Of a stretch of DNA of 64,000 nucleotides, positions 21,640 to 33,807 are shown one piece after another. The DNA is from Usnea hakonensis (lineage: Eukaryota; Ascomycota; Lecanoromycetes; Lecanorales; Parmeliaceae): the NCBI GenBank assembly GCA_013423325.1, contig BLJB01000008.1, positions 248,001 through 312,000 of the forward strand, in the 5' to 3' direction. The number at the start of each line of letters is the position of its first letter. The stretch's first letter is position 1. Both the position numbers and the translations under genes were made by a program. The notes beneath the pieces are model-generated. The model had not been told where the DNA came from and ran no database searches. It worked only from the letters and a program-made list of their open reading frames with translations.

Positions 21640-23318
21640 ATGGCAAAGACAAAGTCCGCACAGCCTGATAAGGCCACCAAGTCCAGCAAGGATGCACAGG
21701 TCAAACCGCTTTCATCAGTCAAGCAAGGCGCTGTCACTAAACCGTCTCAGACAATCAAATCCAAGAGCAAGGACATCGCAAAGCAGGCTGCTGTGAAGGC
21801 CGACACCTTAGGCAAAGATGAGAAAAAATCCAAGAAGGCGAAAAAAGAGCCATCGCCTGAGCCAAGCACAAGCGAGAGCGATGATGAGGACGAAGACGAG
21901 GAGAGCAGCGATGAATCTGAGGCTGAAGTCCCTCCACCCAAGGCGATCGCCAAAACAAACGGAGTGGAGACTAACGGCGTCGCTAAAATTGCTGCCAAGG
22001 CTGAGAGTGAAGAGGACGACTCCGCGTCCGATTCTTCTGAGTCGTCTGCATCTTCCGGCGATGAAGACGAGGATGCTACCGTGGCTAAGTCAGCTCCAGT
22101 AGCTGTCAGCAAAGATACTATCGCGGGTGCAAAAGAGTCCGAGGATGAGGATGATAGCAGTGAAGGAGACGAGGACAGCGACGAAAGTGACAAGGACACT
22201 GAAAACAAGGGTCCTATTGATACCAAGGAATTGAACGACAAGCTTGAAGTAGTAGCTTCCAAAGAGGTACGTAGTCTGATTGGTAGACTGCCTCTTACGA
22301 GATACTTACTGATCCTCATAGGCATCCTCTGAGGATGATTCTGGGAGCGATGACACATCCTCCGAGACATCTGAATCGTCTGATGAGGAGAGCGAAGAAG
22401 ACGAGGAAGAGACCGCTGTTCCAGCTCCCAAGAAGCGCAAAGCTGAAGTTGAGGCTACGTCCGCCGTAAAGAAGACAAAGACAGAGCCCATGGGCGATGA
22501 AGCTACCCAGAGAAATCTCTTCGTTGGTCGTCTGTCGTACAACGTCGACGAAGAATGGCTCACTCGCGAGTTTGAGAGTTTTGGGGAGCTCTCTGGTGTT
22601 CGAGTCATTACCGATAGAGAGACTAACCGTTCCAGAGGGTAATTCAACTTTCGCTAGACCAACTGAGTGCAATGCTGACATTGCTAGATATGGCTATGTC
22701 GAGTTTGTCAACGCCGCTGACGGAGTTAGAGCCCAGGCGGAAATGCATGAGGCTGAGATAGATGGTCGTGCCATCAATGTCGACTTCTCCAAGCCCAAAG
22801 CTCCTCCATCTCAGCGTCAAGACCGTTCCAAGTCCTTCGGAGACAACTTGAGCCCAGCCAGTGACACCATCTTCGTTGCTAACCTCGCCTTTGAAGCGAC
22901 CGAAGACGTAGTTGGAGAAGAGTTTGGGAAGCATGGCAGTGTTATGGGCGTTCGTCTACCCACAGACATGGAGACCGGTAGTCCCAAGGGCTTCGGCTAT
23001 GTTCAGTTTGGCTCCGTTGAGGAAGCTCAAGAGGTCTTCGGCAAGATGAGCGGTGCCTCGATAATGGGCCGTCCTGTCCGTCTTGACTACTCTACCCCTC
23101 GTCCACCTCGCAACAACGATTCTCCTGGCGGCCGCGGTGGACGTGGCGGCGGTTTCCGTGGAGGTCGTGGCGGTGATCGTGGAGGACGTGGTGGAGGACG
23201 CGGTCGTGGTGGTTTCAATGACCGTGGAGGACGCGGTGGTGGCCGCGGTGGTCGTGGAGCTTCTACTAATCGTGGGGGGTTTGGTGACTTCCAAGGTAAG
23301 AAGATGAGCTTGGCTTGA
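21640..23318 (+). CDS. Nucleolin-like protein (Gar2/Nsr1 homologue), 524 aa
   Basis: Three exons: 21640-22266, 22322-22638 and 22688-23318, total 525 codons. Architecture is diagnostic: a Lys-rich then Ser/Glu/Asp-rich acidic N-terminal half with repeated SEDEDDSS-type blocks (casein-kinase II-like sites), a nuclear-localisation-like KKRKAEVEA, RRM1 starting RNLFVGRLSYNVDEEW and containing GYGYVEF, RRM2 starting DTIFVANLAFEATEDV and containing GFGYVQF, then an RGG/GGRGG-rich tail. Family members act in the nucleolus in pre-rRNA processing and 18S rRNA/40S production. Intron 2 interrupts RRM1 just before its RNP1 motif. Long antisense frames over the acidic and RGG regions are composition artefacts. 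Confidence 0.92.
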
Positions 23319-24487
23319 GTGTTTGGTGAGTATTGTCTGTTGTCGTGCTTGATGGTTCTCTTCCAGAGATCTATCATCCATGGCACTCATATTTCGTTGG
23401 TCCGAATGTGTTCAAAAAGTTCGTTTCTCTTCTATGCTACGAAAGTCATGTTTGCTAGATACATGACACCGATGATACGTTCGCGAGATGGCTAGGATAT
23501 CTCGCTCAGGATGTGCTGTCATTAGGCTTAGAGGAATTATCCGGATAATTTGTGCGATGATAGATTCAATCAAATCGAAATATGACAACTCTACGAACAT
23601 CCATGGTCTCAGTCAGACACTGCACGCTTTTTACTTTGAAACAGTTGGGCTGACTTCTCGATATCAAATCCGTAATGCCTAACAATGACGACGTTGAGCC
23701 ATGGGATGTCTCAGCTCGATCAAGGAGAGCATGTTCTTTGTAGGTACCCTTAATAGGTACTCTAAGCACTCATACCGTGGGTGTCTACTTTCAATCAAAA
23801 CTTTGGGTTTCTGTACAGGGACGGTTTGTGCGCACTGGACTTGTAATATTTACCTTATCTCGTAAGGTAAGCAGCCAGCTCAAGTAAATCATGTGACTTA
23901 ATGGTAGGGCAGCAGCTAGACTTTAGGCACGCAGATCTTGGAGCTAATTGGCGTCATCTGCGAACAATTAGCAATCATCCAACCTCAGCTCCTTCACACC
24001 ATTCCTTCTGATTCACCTTGTCTTGCGATCAGATAGTGCATTATTATGGCAGTGACCGCGCTCGCATGCTGTGTCAAATATTTTCATTGCGCTCAATGAT
24101 CCAGCGTACAAAGGGTCCTGATCTATGTGTTGGTGCGGGCATCACGTTCTGTGTTCACAGCCCCCCACCAGCCGACCACCGTCCCTCAACAAATTCTAGT
24201 TCAACATCGAACACAAGATCTATGTCCCGTACTAGTTCAGTATCGATAGCAGCTATCAGTGATGCAAACGACTGTCAATCAGCTCGCGCTCGCACGAGAG
24301 GTTCTCGAACCTCGTTCGTCTAATCAAATGGAACAGCACCCTCGACCTTCGAGGTCATTGTCAGGCATCACGAGATTGAGATCAGAAGGTGTGTCAACCG
24401 TTTCCAAACATCCTCAACCAAAGTTCCCTCCTTCCTCTCCAAGCTTCTTCGCACCATTGCATCAGAGGCGGCCCTCATCTGCATACC
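23319..24487. other. Intergenic region
   Basis: No supported gene; short frames upstream of 24488 look like leader sequence. An imperfect hairpin with exact 8-bp arms (TTACCTTA, 5-nt loop, TAAGGTAA) lies at 23850-23870. Confidence 0.5.
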
Positions 24488-25651
24488 ATGGCTACTGTAT
24501 ACTCATTCGATCATTATACAGAATCTTGGATAGAAGTATCCTCTCAGCCTTCTTCCTCCTCTCTCTCATCTGCCGCCGCAGACGATGCTGGTCCAAGTGG
24601 GGTTCGGGTACAATACGACAACCATGGTCGCAGAAGACGCCGCTTAGGACGCAACGAACCTCTGCCTTATGGCGTTCCCATACGTCGCGTAAGTGCTGGA
24701 AGTAGCCAGGAAGAATACGAAGAAAGTGAGAGCGAATCGGACCGTATCATGACAAGCTCCAATGAAGCTCTGGAGCCTAACCTGCCTGAAGGCCTCAATA
24801 GCCCGCCGGGCCTTACTACATCAGCATCCGAAGACACATCCTCCAACAACGCCGAAGGTGACGACGACGACGAGAACTCCACTGCGCTAGGTGTTCTGAA
24901 TGATCAGCCAGCCTTCGCACCCCAGCCGAATGCCTTCTCCCACCCACCACAATCCTATAATACCAGGCACACCCGTTCACTAGAAACCCGTACCTCGTAC
25001 TTTCCGGCCCACAGAGCCTCACCCCATCGGCGACCATCAGCACATTCATACCCTTCTCGAGCTAGGACAAGTCATACACCCTACAACATGTTAGCACCCT
25101 CCCACACGGCCGATCATGATGCCGCACTGCGCGCCAGCCTGTCCACTCTACTTTCTTGCGCACGAGCTCTGCCGAAACGAGACACTCCATCAACGCAGCT
25201 CTCTCACCAGGTCGAACCTGCAACCCTTCGCCTTATCCCCGAGTCAGCCATTGCAGCGCAGTCTTCGCCGCCAGCTAGTTCGTCCCGCCTGTGTGTCCGC
25301 CACCGCACCTCTGCCACCTCTCTCTCCAGTAGCGAAAAAGGAAAGCGGAAAGCCTCGACATCGAAAGACAGGGGTCACAGGGACTCGAGAAGCAAGAAAA
25401 GGCGAGCCAGCAGTCCTGGAAGGGATCAGCAAATCTCGCCAACGCTGATGACATGGGTGATGAGTGCGGGGGTTGTGGTGTTGTTCAGTGCTATCAGTTT
25501 TTCGGCTGGATATGTAGTCGGCAAAGAGGTGGGAAGGTTTGAAGCCGGGACGGTGGCAGGAAGAGATGGAATCAGTTGTGGAAAGGAGGTGGGGAGGGGA
25601 TTGAGAAGATTGAGATGGGGCGGCAGCAGTAGCGGCGTCATCCGAGTTTGA
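24488..25651 (+). CDS. Putative tail-anchored protein with N-terminal WIEV motif (387 aa)
   Basis: Single exon from ATG at 24488; the frame is open 99 nt further upstream but starts there without ATG. Residues 1-18 read MATVYSFDHYTESWIEVS; the tetrapeptide W14-I-E-V17 fits the Atg8-interacting motif W-x-x-L/I/V and is followed by a Ser-rich patch. The middle 300 residues are polar, Ser/Pro/Arg-rich and probably disordered. A Lys/Arg-rich block (about 284-312) precedes one hydrophobic helix at about 319-344 (TWVMSAGVVVLFSAISFSAG), with a short Gly/Arg-rich tail. This resembles membrane-anchored selective-autophagy receptors in layout, but a conserved hypothetical protein without that role is equally possible. 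Confidence 0.7.
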   Translation: MATVYSFDHYTESWIEVSSQPSSSSLSSAAADDAGPSGVRVQYDNHGRRRRRLGRNEPLPYGVPIRRVSAGSSQEEYEESESESDRIMTSSNEALEPNLPEGLNSPPGLTTSASEDTSSNNAEGDDDDENSTALGVLNDQPAFAPQPNAFSHPPQSYNTRHTRSLETRTSYFPAHRASPHRRPSAHSYPSRARTSHTPYNMLAPSHTADHDAALRASLSTLLSCARALPKRDTPSTQLSHQVEPATLRLIPESAIAAQSSPPASSSRLCVRHRTSATSLSSSEKGKRKASTSKDRGHRDSRSKKRRASSPGRDQQISPTLMTWVMSAGVVVLFSAISFSAGYVVGKEVGRFEAGTVAGRDGISCGKEVGRGLRRLRWGGSSSGVIRV

Positions 25652-26652
25652 GATACAATGGACACGACAAACATGAAATATTGGACGCGACGTTCCCTTT
25701 AGCTATGGCATGACTCGTGCGATGATGGATGATATTTGGATGCATACACTGCAATTTGGCGTTGAAGATTTTTGCTCGAACGCTTCGCATACTCCTCATG
25801 CTAGACTTGGCAATATTTAGTTTCAAATATACTACTACTCTCTAAAGCCGCCATCCAATGGCTGGATCCAAGCAAGCTTGCTCGAAAGAAAGGCAGACTT
25901 GAATAGTGATGTAAAAAGCATCATCTGGGAGAGCCGACATGACGCCGAAATATATTAGTACAACATAGCAAGAGGACCGCCCATACAACCACAGACCACT
26001 ACGACATAATACAGCGCTCTTCTCGATCATGATCAGGGGTTCAGTGTACTCCGTATGCGCTACCGTGTTCGCACGAAAATCATGCTTTAGCATGTACGTC
26101 TTTGATTGTGGCAAAAAGAGGTCACAGCGTACTCGCCACAATCAATATTAATCAGCGACGACATTCTATCTCGGCATTGAGCCATTGAGTTCTTATTAAG
26201 CTCATCTTTGCCTTTGTGGAGAGGGAGATCATAGCGATTTATGGCTCATTACGCTGTAAGAAGAGGATCGATTGGGCCGCCCTCGGCTTGATATCGCTGA
26301 TTGGAGCGAGCCCCCCCACTTTTGGGGGCTACATATGCACGTAAGATTTGACACGCAAACAGGCTTGAGAGCAGGGGAGTTGGCGGAGCACCCAAGATCC
26401 GAGTCGCCCCTCCGCACTTACTTGTTCTACGCAACAGCACCAATTTTACGTCTTCACGGTCATGAGTCCCTCAAGAATGTCTAACGTTCCCTTCGTCGAA
26501 TCGTCACCACGGTTTTCCATCGACACTGATGAAGCCGCGCTCAAGACTGCCTCAGGATTTGAATTGTTTGTATCGAGTTATCACGTCATTTAAAGAGATC
26601 TCAAAGTCCATCAGCTTAGCAAAGCACGATTGACACCAAAGGATTCCTACCC
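25652..26652. other. Intergenic region
   Basis: No gene supported; start of the accessory block. The longest frame (99 codons on - at 25842-26141) has no supporting feature. Confidence 0.5.
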
Positions 26653-28431
26653 ATGGCAGAGCTTGGCCTCATCGCCTCAATCGTCCAAGTCGTTGAGGTT
26701 GGTTTTCGGGTCAGCGGCACACTCTATACTTTTGGCCAAACAGTAGCCAGCGCTGATGACTCCGTCCTCTTCATCTCAAAAGACATCTCACACACGTGCT
26801 CTATTCTCAAGTTACTAAGACACAGTCTTCAGAACGATCGTGGGGCACAATTATACTCGCAAAATGATATTGGTACGGCAGAGATTACTGTCAAGGAATG
26901 TCTCGACATCTTTCACGAAATGGACTCGGCTCTCTCGAAGAAGGTCAAAAGAATCAGATCAGATAGCAACTCTAGTAGAGTTGCCTCTGTCGCTCTTGAG
27001 AGAATAAAATGGCCCTTCGTGAAGCCGAAAATGATGATCTTGTGGGAAAATCTGGCGAAGCTGAAGTCATCGCTACTTTTGATGCTGACCGTTTTCATCT
27101 ATGCTAGGCATCTGGTTGAGCGGTGAGCTTCCCTATCCGATATCTATTTCAATCAAAGGGTCTTGTTCTTCTCACTTGCCGTTGCTGAATTTTGGTGCAG
27201 ACCCGAGGAATCCTTGCTCGTCAATGATCAGCGCAGCATCATCCAAGATCTCCTCCACACGGCTGCACAACAAACTCGTGGATATGAGTCGTTGAAAGCG
27301 GCCATCCTTCAAAACGAGAACCACGGATCTGGTACGACTTTCACGATCGGCAACATACCGGTGGTAATAGATCTGGGAGCAGCCACGCTCACCAAAGTGC
27401 CTGAAGGAAGCAAGGCCAACGGGCTACTAGAATATGGAGAGCCGTCTCCTGCGAACACAAGGCTGGAACATTACTGTACTCTCGTGGAGAACCTGATGAC
27501 AGAAATTGACGCCAAGAAGTACAACATTGGAGATGATGTGAGATGTCGAATAAGAGACGATGTCATTCATACATATAAGCGTGAAGCACGGCTCTTGGGA
27601 GTAATCCAGGGAGATACCGAATGTGACGAGGAGATGCGAAAGAGGTCGCGGCGACTAGAAAAGATAGCTGAAGACAGGGTTGGAGGACAACAATCGCAAA
27701 CGAAACCAGCCTTGGAACGCTCGTCCGGACCTGAATCCGCTCCACTTGGAGACAATAGTCGCACGACGCTTCAACCCAACTCGGTTCATCCGTTCCAAGA
27801 GGACGTGACCCAAAAACGGGCAGGTGGCCACAGCACGTTGCCGGCGAAGATCTGCAAGGCTACTCTGGATCAAGTCGATACTTCGACTCCTAACCCTCCA
27901 ATCCTGGATTACATCAACCGCAACATTCAAGAATATCCGTGGAATGTCCTCCATCTAGTTTCCGACGCCCCAGGTAATGGACAGGTTAGAGCACCTGAGG
28001 AAAAAGGTCCGTCGCCTCTTGGGTTCTTTGGAACTTCAATGCGCGCCTTCCATAAGCTCCTTCCACTAGAGCCTTTGAAATCGTACATACAAAACGATTC
28101 CTCCCGATCTGGAACATCGATGCTGGTCACCGAAAAATCTCATATCCTTGATACTATAGCATCAGCATCAGATCTTGCCGCCCTTACAGATTCGACAGAC
28201 TCAACAGATACGAGGAGCTTTGAAAGCGCAAGGTCGGAGATTGGAGAACCAGCCTTGGACGCCCAAGATCATTGCCTTATAGAAGATGAACAGAAAAGAC
28301 CTTTAGTGCTACTTGACGGCGAAGGCTATGATGACAGCACTGTGAATGACGGCGGGAAACTCGGTGCGAACGCAGATCCCTCATGGACTGGGTTGCTACA
28401 GCTTGGGCTGACGTCCAATGATGGACAGTGA
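26653..28431 (+). CDS. PigL_N/HeLo-like N-terminal domain protein (566 aa)
   Basis: Two exons, 26653-27122 and 27201-28431, with a 78-nt phase-2 intron (GTGAGC donor, TGCTGAAT branch, GTGCAG acceptor). The N-terminus MAELGLIASIVQVVEVGFRV and the helical segment that follows are typical of the fungal N-terminal domain found on STAND/NACHT and ankyrin proteins (PigL_N, related to HeLo-like domains). The rest is polar and mostly unstructured, with an acidic C-terminus; no NACHT, WD or ankyrin repeats are visible. Such domains are associated with regulated cell death or signalling in fungi, but a stand-alone copy could be an adaptor. Function is inferred from family only. Confidence 0.7.
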
Positions 28432-30365
28432 GAGTGGGGATCGGTCTCTGCGATCCTCCACTCAGAAAACATATTACACTGGTAACCATTTTCAATGGTC
28501 ACTTTGTCTCGGCCGGGATGTGTTCAATTCATGAACTGGCAGGGCTCACTGTTTAAGGGTTTCGACCAACCAAAGAAGGGTCCCTATTCTCAACTGACTG
28601 CAGCTCAACATCGACACACCTACTAGAGAACACCCAGATTCTTCTTCAAAGGGTTTAAAAGTATGCAGTCAAAGTCCTCCTTATGAATACGACCATTCAA
28701 GGCTTATCATGCTATCAAGTGGGGCCATCCTAGATGCTTATTTGATGAATCCCAGAAGTCAATCAGTGGAATAAGGGCCTCTGCCTAAGCTCCAGCAAAC
28801 CTAAAGAACTTTTCCTCTCTCATTGTCTCAATGATGGGAGCAACAAGACGTGCCATGTGAGGATGACAGAAAATCACCCAGATGCAGGCATAAATGAAGC
28901 ACGGGACTGACGCAAGAGTGAAGAACTCTCTCTATTGCTCAAAGTGCCAGCAGATGGAATGGCTCTCTTCAAAAACAGGACGTTCGGGCAATGAGCTAAG
29001 CAGACAACAACAATTGAGGTCCTTGGTTAGCAAGTAATCACTCTCGCCTTCAAACGATAGTGAGGGCCGACGCACGGTCTAGCAATGGCTCGCAATTACG
29101 ATTGCACGCTCTGCCCATCTTCCTTTTGCCATGCCCTTGATTTGGATTTCCGATCTCCTTTGTCAATCAACACTAGCGAACAATGATGACGGCACGAAAA
29201 GTAATAAAAGAACGCAGCAATTGTCTCGCATAAAAGGGCGTTGAGGCCCTTGGAGTATCAGATGCTGATTGGCCGGCTGTAACCAGTCAGAGGTCTCGTA
29301 ACCAGTGTAGCCGAAATCAGAAAACATTTCCATCTTAGAGAAAGGATACCGCGGTACTGGATTGGGGTCTCGGTGCGTGGTCTTTAGCTGGGTGTCGGAA
29401 AATCACGTTGCCTCCTGACCTCTCGCAACAAGTCCTCTTCAAACCCTGCAGACGAGCCAAGACTTGACGCCAACGCCGTGGTATTTCTGGATATCGTTAA
29501 ACAGTCGTGCGAAATCCATCCTTACGATCACAGTGGGTTTTCCGCTCTCATGTACCCAGCCATAGTACTCACGTTGCTCAAAGGTCTCTGACAACAATAT
29601 GATTACCTGAGTCGCTTTTCGTATCCATCACAGCGCTCTGAACATCGATTACATATAGAAAGCTGATTTACGTGCAAGGCAGTTGCTCTACACCCCAGCT
29701 TCTATGATACACGGACTCCGAAAAATGTCGGACCGCGAGCGTGTATCGGGATGGGGTGCTTGATATTTGTGGAAGGGTCGACGTCGCCGCCCACCAAGCT
29801 TTGATTCTTTTGAATGAGAATGGTGGTATTCTGGGCGCGCTCACCTCTCAGGATTATCAAGTGTTCTGTTGCTCGAATAATTACTACGGCTTTATGTTGA
29901 TATTGGAGATATTTGAATAACAGCGTATGGGAACAGAGATCGGTAGCCAGTGACGAGCAAGCATTCCTTTTTCTAGCATTCGAATAGCAGTGAGGGTCGA
30001 CGTGAGTACGTTCTTATAAAGTATGGGACGAACTTTTTGGGGTCAAATTTCAAGTTCCAAAGTCAGAATAGCAGGCTTTTGCCAGATATGGTGGCTTGGT
30101 TGCGAAATTGATAGATGGTCACACGAGTTGTTATTGCTGCAGTCGTGTTCTCAAAAGGACTTTGGGCTGGTGTTGCACCATCTCGTGTCTCGTCCACCTA
30201 CCGCTCATACGTAAGACTCTACTCCGCTGCAAGGGTTGAACAGAAAGTGCAGTGAGAACCGAGCAACCTTAAGCTACACGAGGTCAATTTTCGTCCGACT
30301 TCCTGTCCAGCCCGGCATCGAAATCGATCAGCCTCCGCACAGAGTCATGATCGCTAGGTTTTTCG
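28432..30365. other. 1.9 kb without a detectable gene
   Basis: No open frame of useful length on either strand apart from a 63-codon frame at 30023. It lies between tail-to-tail genes, so it is not promoter sequence for either. No repeats, tRNA or hairpin recognised; possibly decayed sequence or a non-coding transcript. Confidence 0.4.
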
Positions 30366-31424
30366 CTACATGGCAGCCCTGAGCGCCTGGTTTTCCCTCT
30401 TTCTTTCCTTCAACTCCTCCTGATCCTGAGCATATTTCTCCACGCCTTTAGGATCTAGCAGTACCCTTCGTATCTCGTCGGCAAACTCGACCCTGTCTTC
30501 TGCAGCCCACATGCCCGCCCCAATCCTCGGCCACCGCCCGGAATCCTCGCCGACAAAGACTTCGACTTCGCTCAAGGGTAACACCTTCATCCGTTGTACG
30601 AATCCTAGTCGCGACTGCATCATCTTACCCAAGCCGAGAGCTTTGAACCACTGATAAGTCTCCGTATCCATTGTATGATTCATCTGCAGACGCAGACTTC
30701 TCAGTCCGCGCAAGGACCTGATGAGCGTAACACCGAGAACACGGCTCCAGCCTGCTTCCTCGTTTGCAACGCTATCTATCTGCAGCCTAAGTTTCTTCAA
30801 CAATCGCTTTTGACAGGTCGTCCTTGTGTCCATGAAACGATAGAAAGTGACCACATCGTGAAACGAAAACGTGTTCGTCGACCAAAGTACACGGTTTGCT
30901 TCGTTATAAATCTGCCGACAGACCCGCAGTGCTGTCAGATGCATTTCCTCATAAGGTGATTGTTCGCTGCGCTTCAAGCGACAGTTTTCGTTAACAAAGG
31001 TGTTATGTTGTTGGAGGTGGATTGCGCATCGCGAATGCGCATGCGGCCGAGCCATATCGTCCTGCGTCACTTCATTCTCCGGACCATCATATTGACACAC
31101 GGTACTGTGCCAAGGTCGCAAACAATCATCTAGAATAGCGATAGCAGAACCCTTCCCGACGTATTCGAAATGTATGAGTCGATCTCCAAGCAGTGATGCC
31201 CAAATCTTATCGCGGATCTCGAGCGGCAATCGAAGCAAGGGCGAGCATGACGCGTTTCGGAGGACACTGTGGGGTTCAGAAAATTAGGCTTCTCGTGGCT
31301 GCAAATGATATGTAGAGGCTCTAGCGTACCGTGCTTTGGTAGCTGCGTCCTTGGCAGCGGTAAATGGTGCTCTTCTCTTAGCCTTGCCGGCCGCCTTTTC
31401 TTCCTCGCTCTTTCGTTTGGTCAT
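30366..31424 (-). CDS. DUF7730-type protein (331 aa)
   Basis: Two exons, 31424-31330 and 31266-30366, joined by a 63-nt phase-2 intron (GTACGC donor, CCCACAG acceptor). Exon 1 is Lys/Arg/Glu-rich (MTKRKSEEEKAAGKARRA). Exon 2 begins with the family hallmark LLRLPLEIRDKIWASLLGDRLIHFEY, then LTALRVCRQIYNEANRVLWSTNTFSFHDV, characteristic of the large fungal DUF7730/F-box-like family, usually 250-450 residues. The C-terminus is an amphipathic charged helix (DQEELKERKRENQALRA). The first helix is F-box-like (LPLEIRDKIW), so an SCF connection is conceivable but unproven. Confidence 0.8.
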
Positions 31425-33807
31425 TGTCGCTGAAGTGATTGAAGTGAGAAGATCGGTGTCTAGAGATGTGGACTTGTAAGATGAGAACCTTGTACAACGT
31501 ACGGAGGTCGAACGCCAAGACTCCTTCGGATAATGCCCCGCCTACAAAACGGGGCCGCTTTCCGAAAACAGAGTTAGCGGGTCGACCTCGCCTAGTTCCG
31601 ACTGCCTTACCTTCGAGAACAAGCCTTGATCTTTATGCTCGCATTCAATTTTTATTTCAATGCCTGACTTGCTGCTGATGGTTCCTCTCAAGACGCAGAG
31701 GTCAATTGTTTTAGTAACTCAACAGAGGCTTTCGCGATTCATGACAACACACTCTGGGAGAATGGCACTTGGTCATACTATTGTCTCACCAAGTTCTTCT
31801 TGCAATGAAAATTTATGTGCACGACGTGGTGAATAGTCCCATCGTCAAATCCGCGGAAGATATAGGGTGCATCCAGCATCAGGGAGGGACTAGATTTACA
31901 AAGACTCGAAATGTGGAGGGCCACTGAGGAAATGAAGGCACCATCGCCATATCGGATATTTGACCACGCTCGCAACCTGCATGAGGCGACCCTCGAGGCA
32001 AATCCAGAAACATTATAAGCTTCCCTGTGTTCTTCTTCCTGAAGAATGGATAAAGAATTCTGTGATTTCCAAGAGGGTGTGCGCTGTGTATCCCTAGAGT
32101 ACCCACGGAGAAAAACTCAATGACTCTAGAGCAGGTATTCCTGGACGAGCCTTGAAATCTTGACCCTCCCCCCGTACTCGTACATGGCTTAGCAGAGAGG
32201 AGGATGAAACTGTCGCGATGGCTAAGCACCCCAGCGATTCGCCCTTTGTTTGCTTGCGGGTTCGTAGAACCACAAACACAAGCCGTCACGAACAGCTAAC
32301 GCCCCTCTCCGCGGTCCAGCGCCCGTAAGTCTCGCTCAAGGCTTGAGAGTAGAATATCCCGATCTGTGCGGCTAGGCCTATGTCTTCAAATTCCGTCAGC
32401 ACTGTTCCAGAGCGAGTTGGCAAAAAAGAGGGGCCAGGAGACTTTACCTGCGGCAGCATTTGAAGTCTTTGCGGAAGAGACAGAAGATGAAGCTGATGGC
32501 GATGATTACTGCAACTATAATGAGTGCTATGACGAGGTCTCTAATCCAGCATAAACCCGAGTACGAACGGGAATTTGGGCAGTGCCATGGTATGGGTGAG
32601 GGTGACATGTTGAATGATTTCAAAGCAGATAGTCTGCAGGATGAGATGTGTCCGTATTGCGAAAAGTAGTTGTGCTAGTAATGCGGTATCATGAACAATG
32701 TTTAGAACATGTTCAAGATGGAAGAAGAATTGTAAAAAGATGGGCGTCACACGCTCCGCCAAGACAAGCAGCCGTGTTACAGAATCGGCTTTTTTCGGCG
32801 CACAGCCTTCTTTCTCAGGGGAGGCATCACTTACTACACCAATTGAAGAGGAAAATCTTTCATAGCTGACGCTACAGTACTACCTTTTTGTTGAGCGGCT
32901 GCACTTCATCTTCGTGCTTGTTTGGCAGATGTGAGGCTATCTCAGATCAATCACCAAACACGCACATTGCCCGATGTTGAACAGTGCCAAAATCACAGAC
33001 TCACCATTAGATCACTCATCCAATATTTGGAAATGAATTAATGCAGTCCGCAGGCTCTCAAGAATTTGTAATTCCATTTCCAGTATTCAAAGCAGCAGAA
33101 AGCGGTACCAATCAATACCAAAAGCCCCCTACAATTTGGCGATCTTTCTTTTTCAACATGACATTCTCTGAGGAAGTGGAGGCGCAGCTGTAATATCAAT
33201 CTTATAAGGTGGTCTTTCCTTCAGCAATTAGTTCCGAATAAATCCATCCGTAGATAATCTTTCCTTTTGACAAGAGGGAAATGGGTGAAAAAGCACAACG
33301 AGATCCAGTCCCACGCGGCCACACATTACCTCTTGTACAAGCATTTGCCTATGCAAAAAGGATTCCAGCATTAGTATCCTCTTCGTAGTAATAATAGCGA
33401 TGCTAAAATTAGTGACAACAGATCTCTGCGGCAGATTTACAAATGCTCTTCGCGCAAGCTACATACGCGACCGGTAACGCGATTAATGCATGGTAGGGAG
33501 AATCTTGTCGACGAGGCGAACATGCGACGTTTTGTAGTGGCTAGAAGACTTGGACATGAACCGAAAGCACGGTAAGTAGGTACTTTATGAGAGCATGAGT
33601 GATAATCTTCCTATGGTCGGCTCCAATGACATACCTAGCGATAAGAGAGAAGCGACGCGCCTCTGCGTACTAGCGACAAACTTTCTCCTCCCAAAAGCTC
33701 CACCACGATATCTAAACCCTGTAAGTAATTCACTTAAAATTTCAATAGCAATACCTCTCACCTGCACAAGCTCGTCTTAGCATCTTATCAAGCCCCCTTA
33801 CTTAGCC
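31425..33807. other. 2.4 kb without a supported gene
   Basis: Several frames of 60-136 codons exist but none shows a signal peptide, membrane helix or recognisable domain. An acidic frame on + at 32366-32554 is too short to support. Nothing else seen. Confidence 0.4.

Noticed and set aside
21747..22370. 207-codon antisense frame across the nucleolin gene
   Set aside because: Ser/Leu-rich mirror of the acidic coding strand (GAN/GAR codons read as Ser/Leu on the other strand); no independent signal.
22956..23390. 144-codon antisense frame (Thr/Ala-rich) and a Pro/Arg-rich one
   Set aside because: Reverse reading of the RGG repeats; composition artefact.
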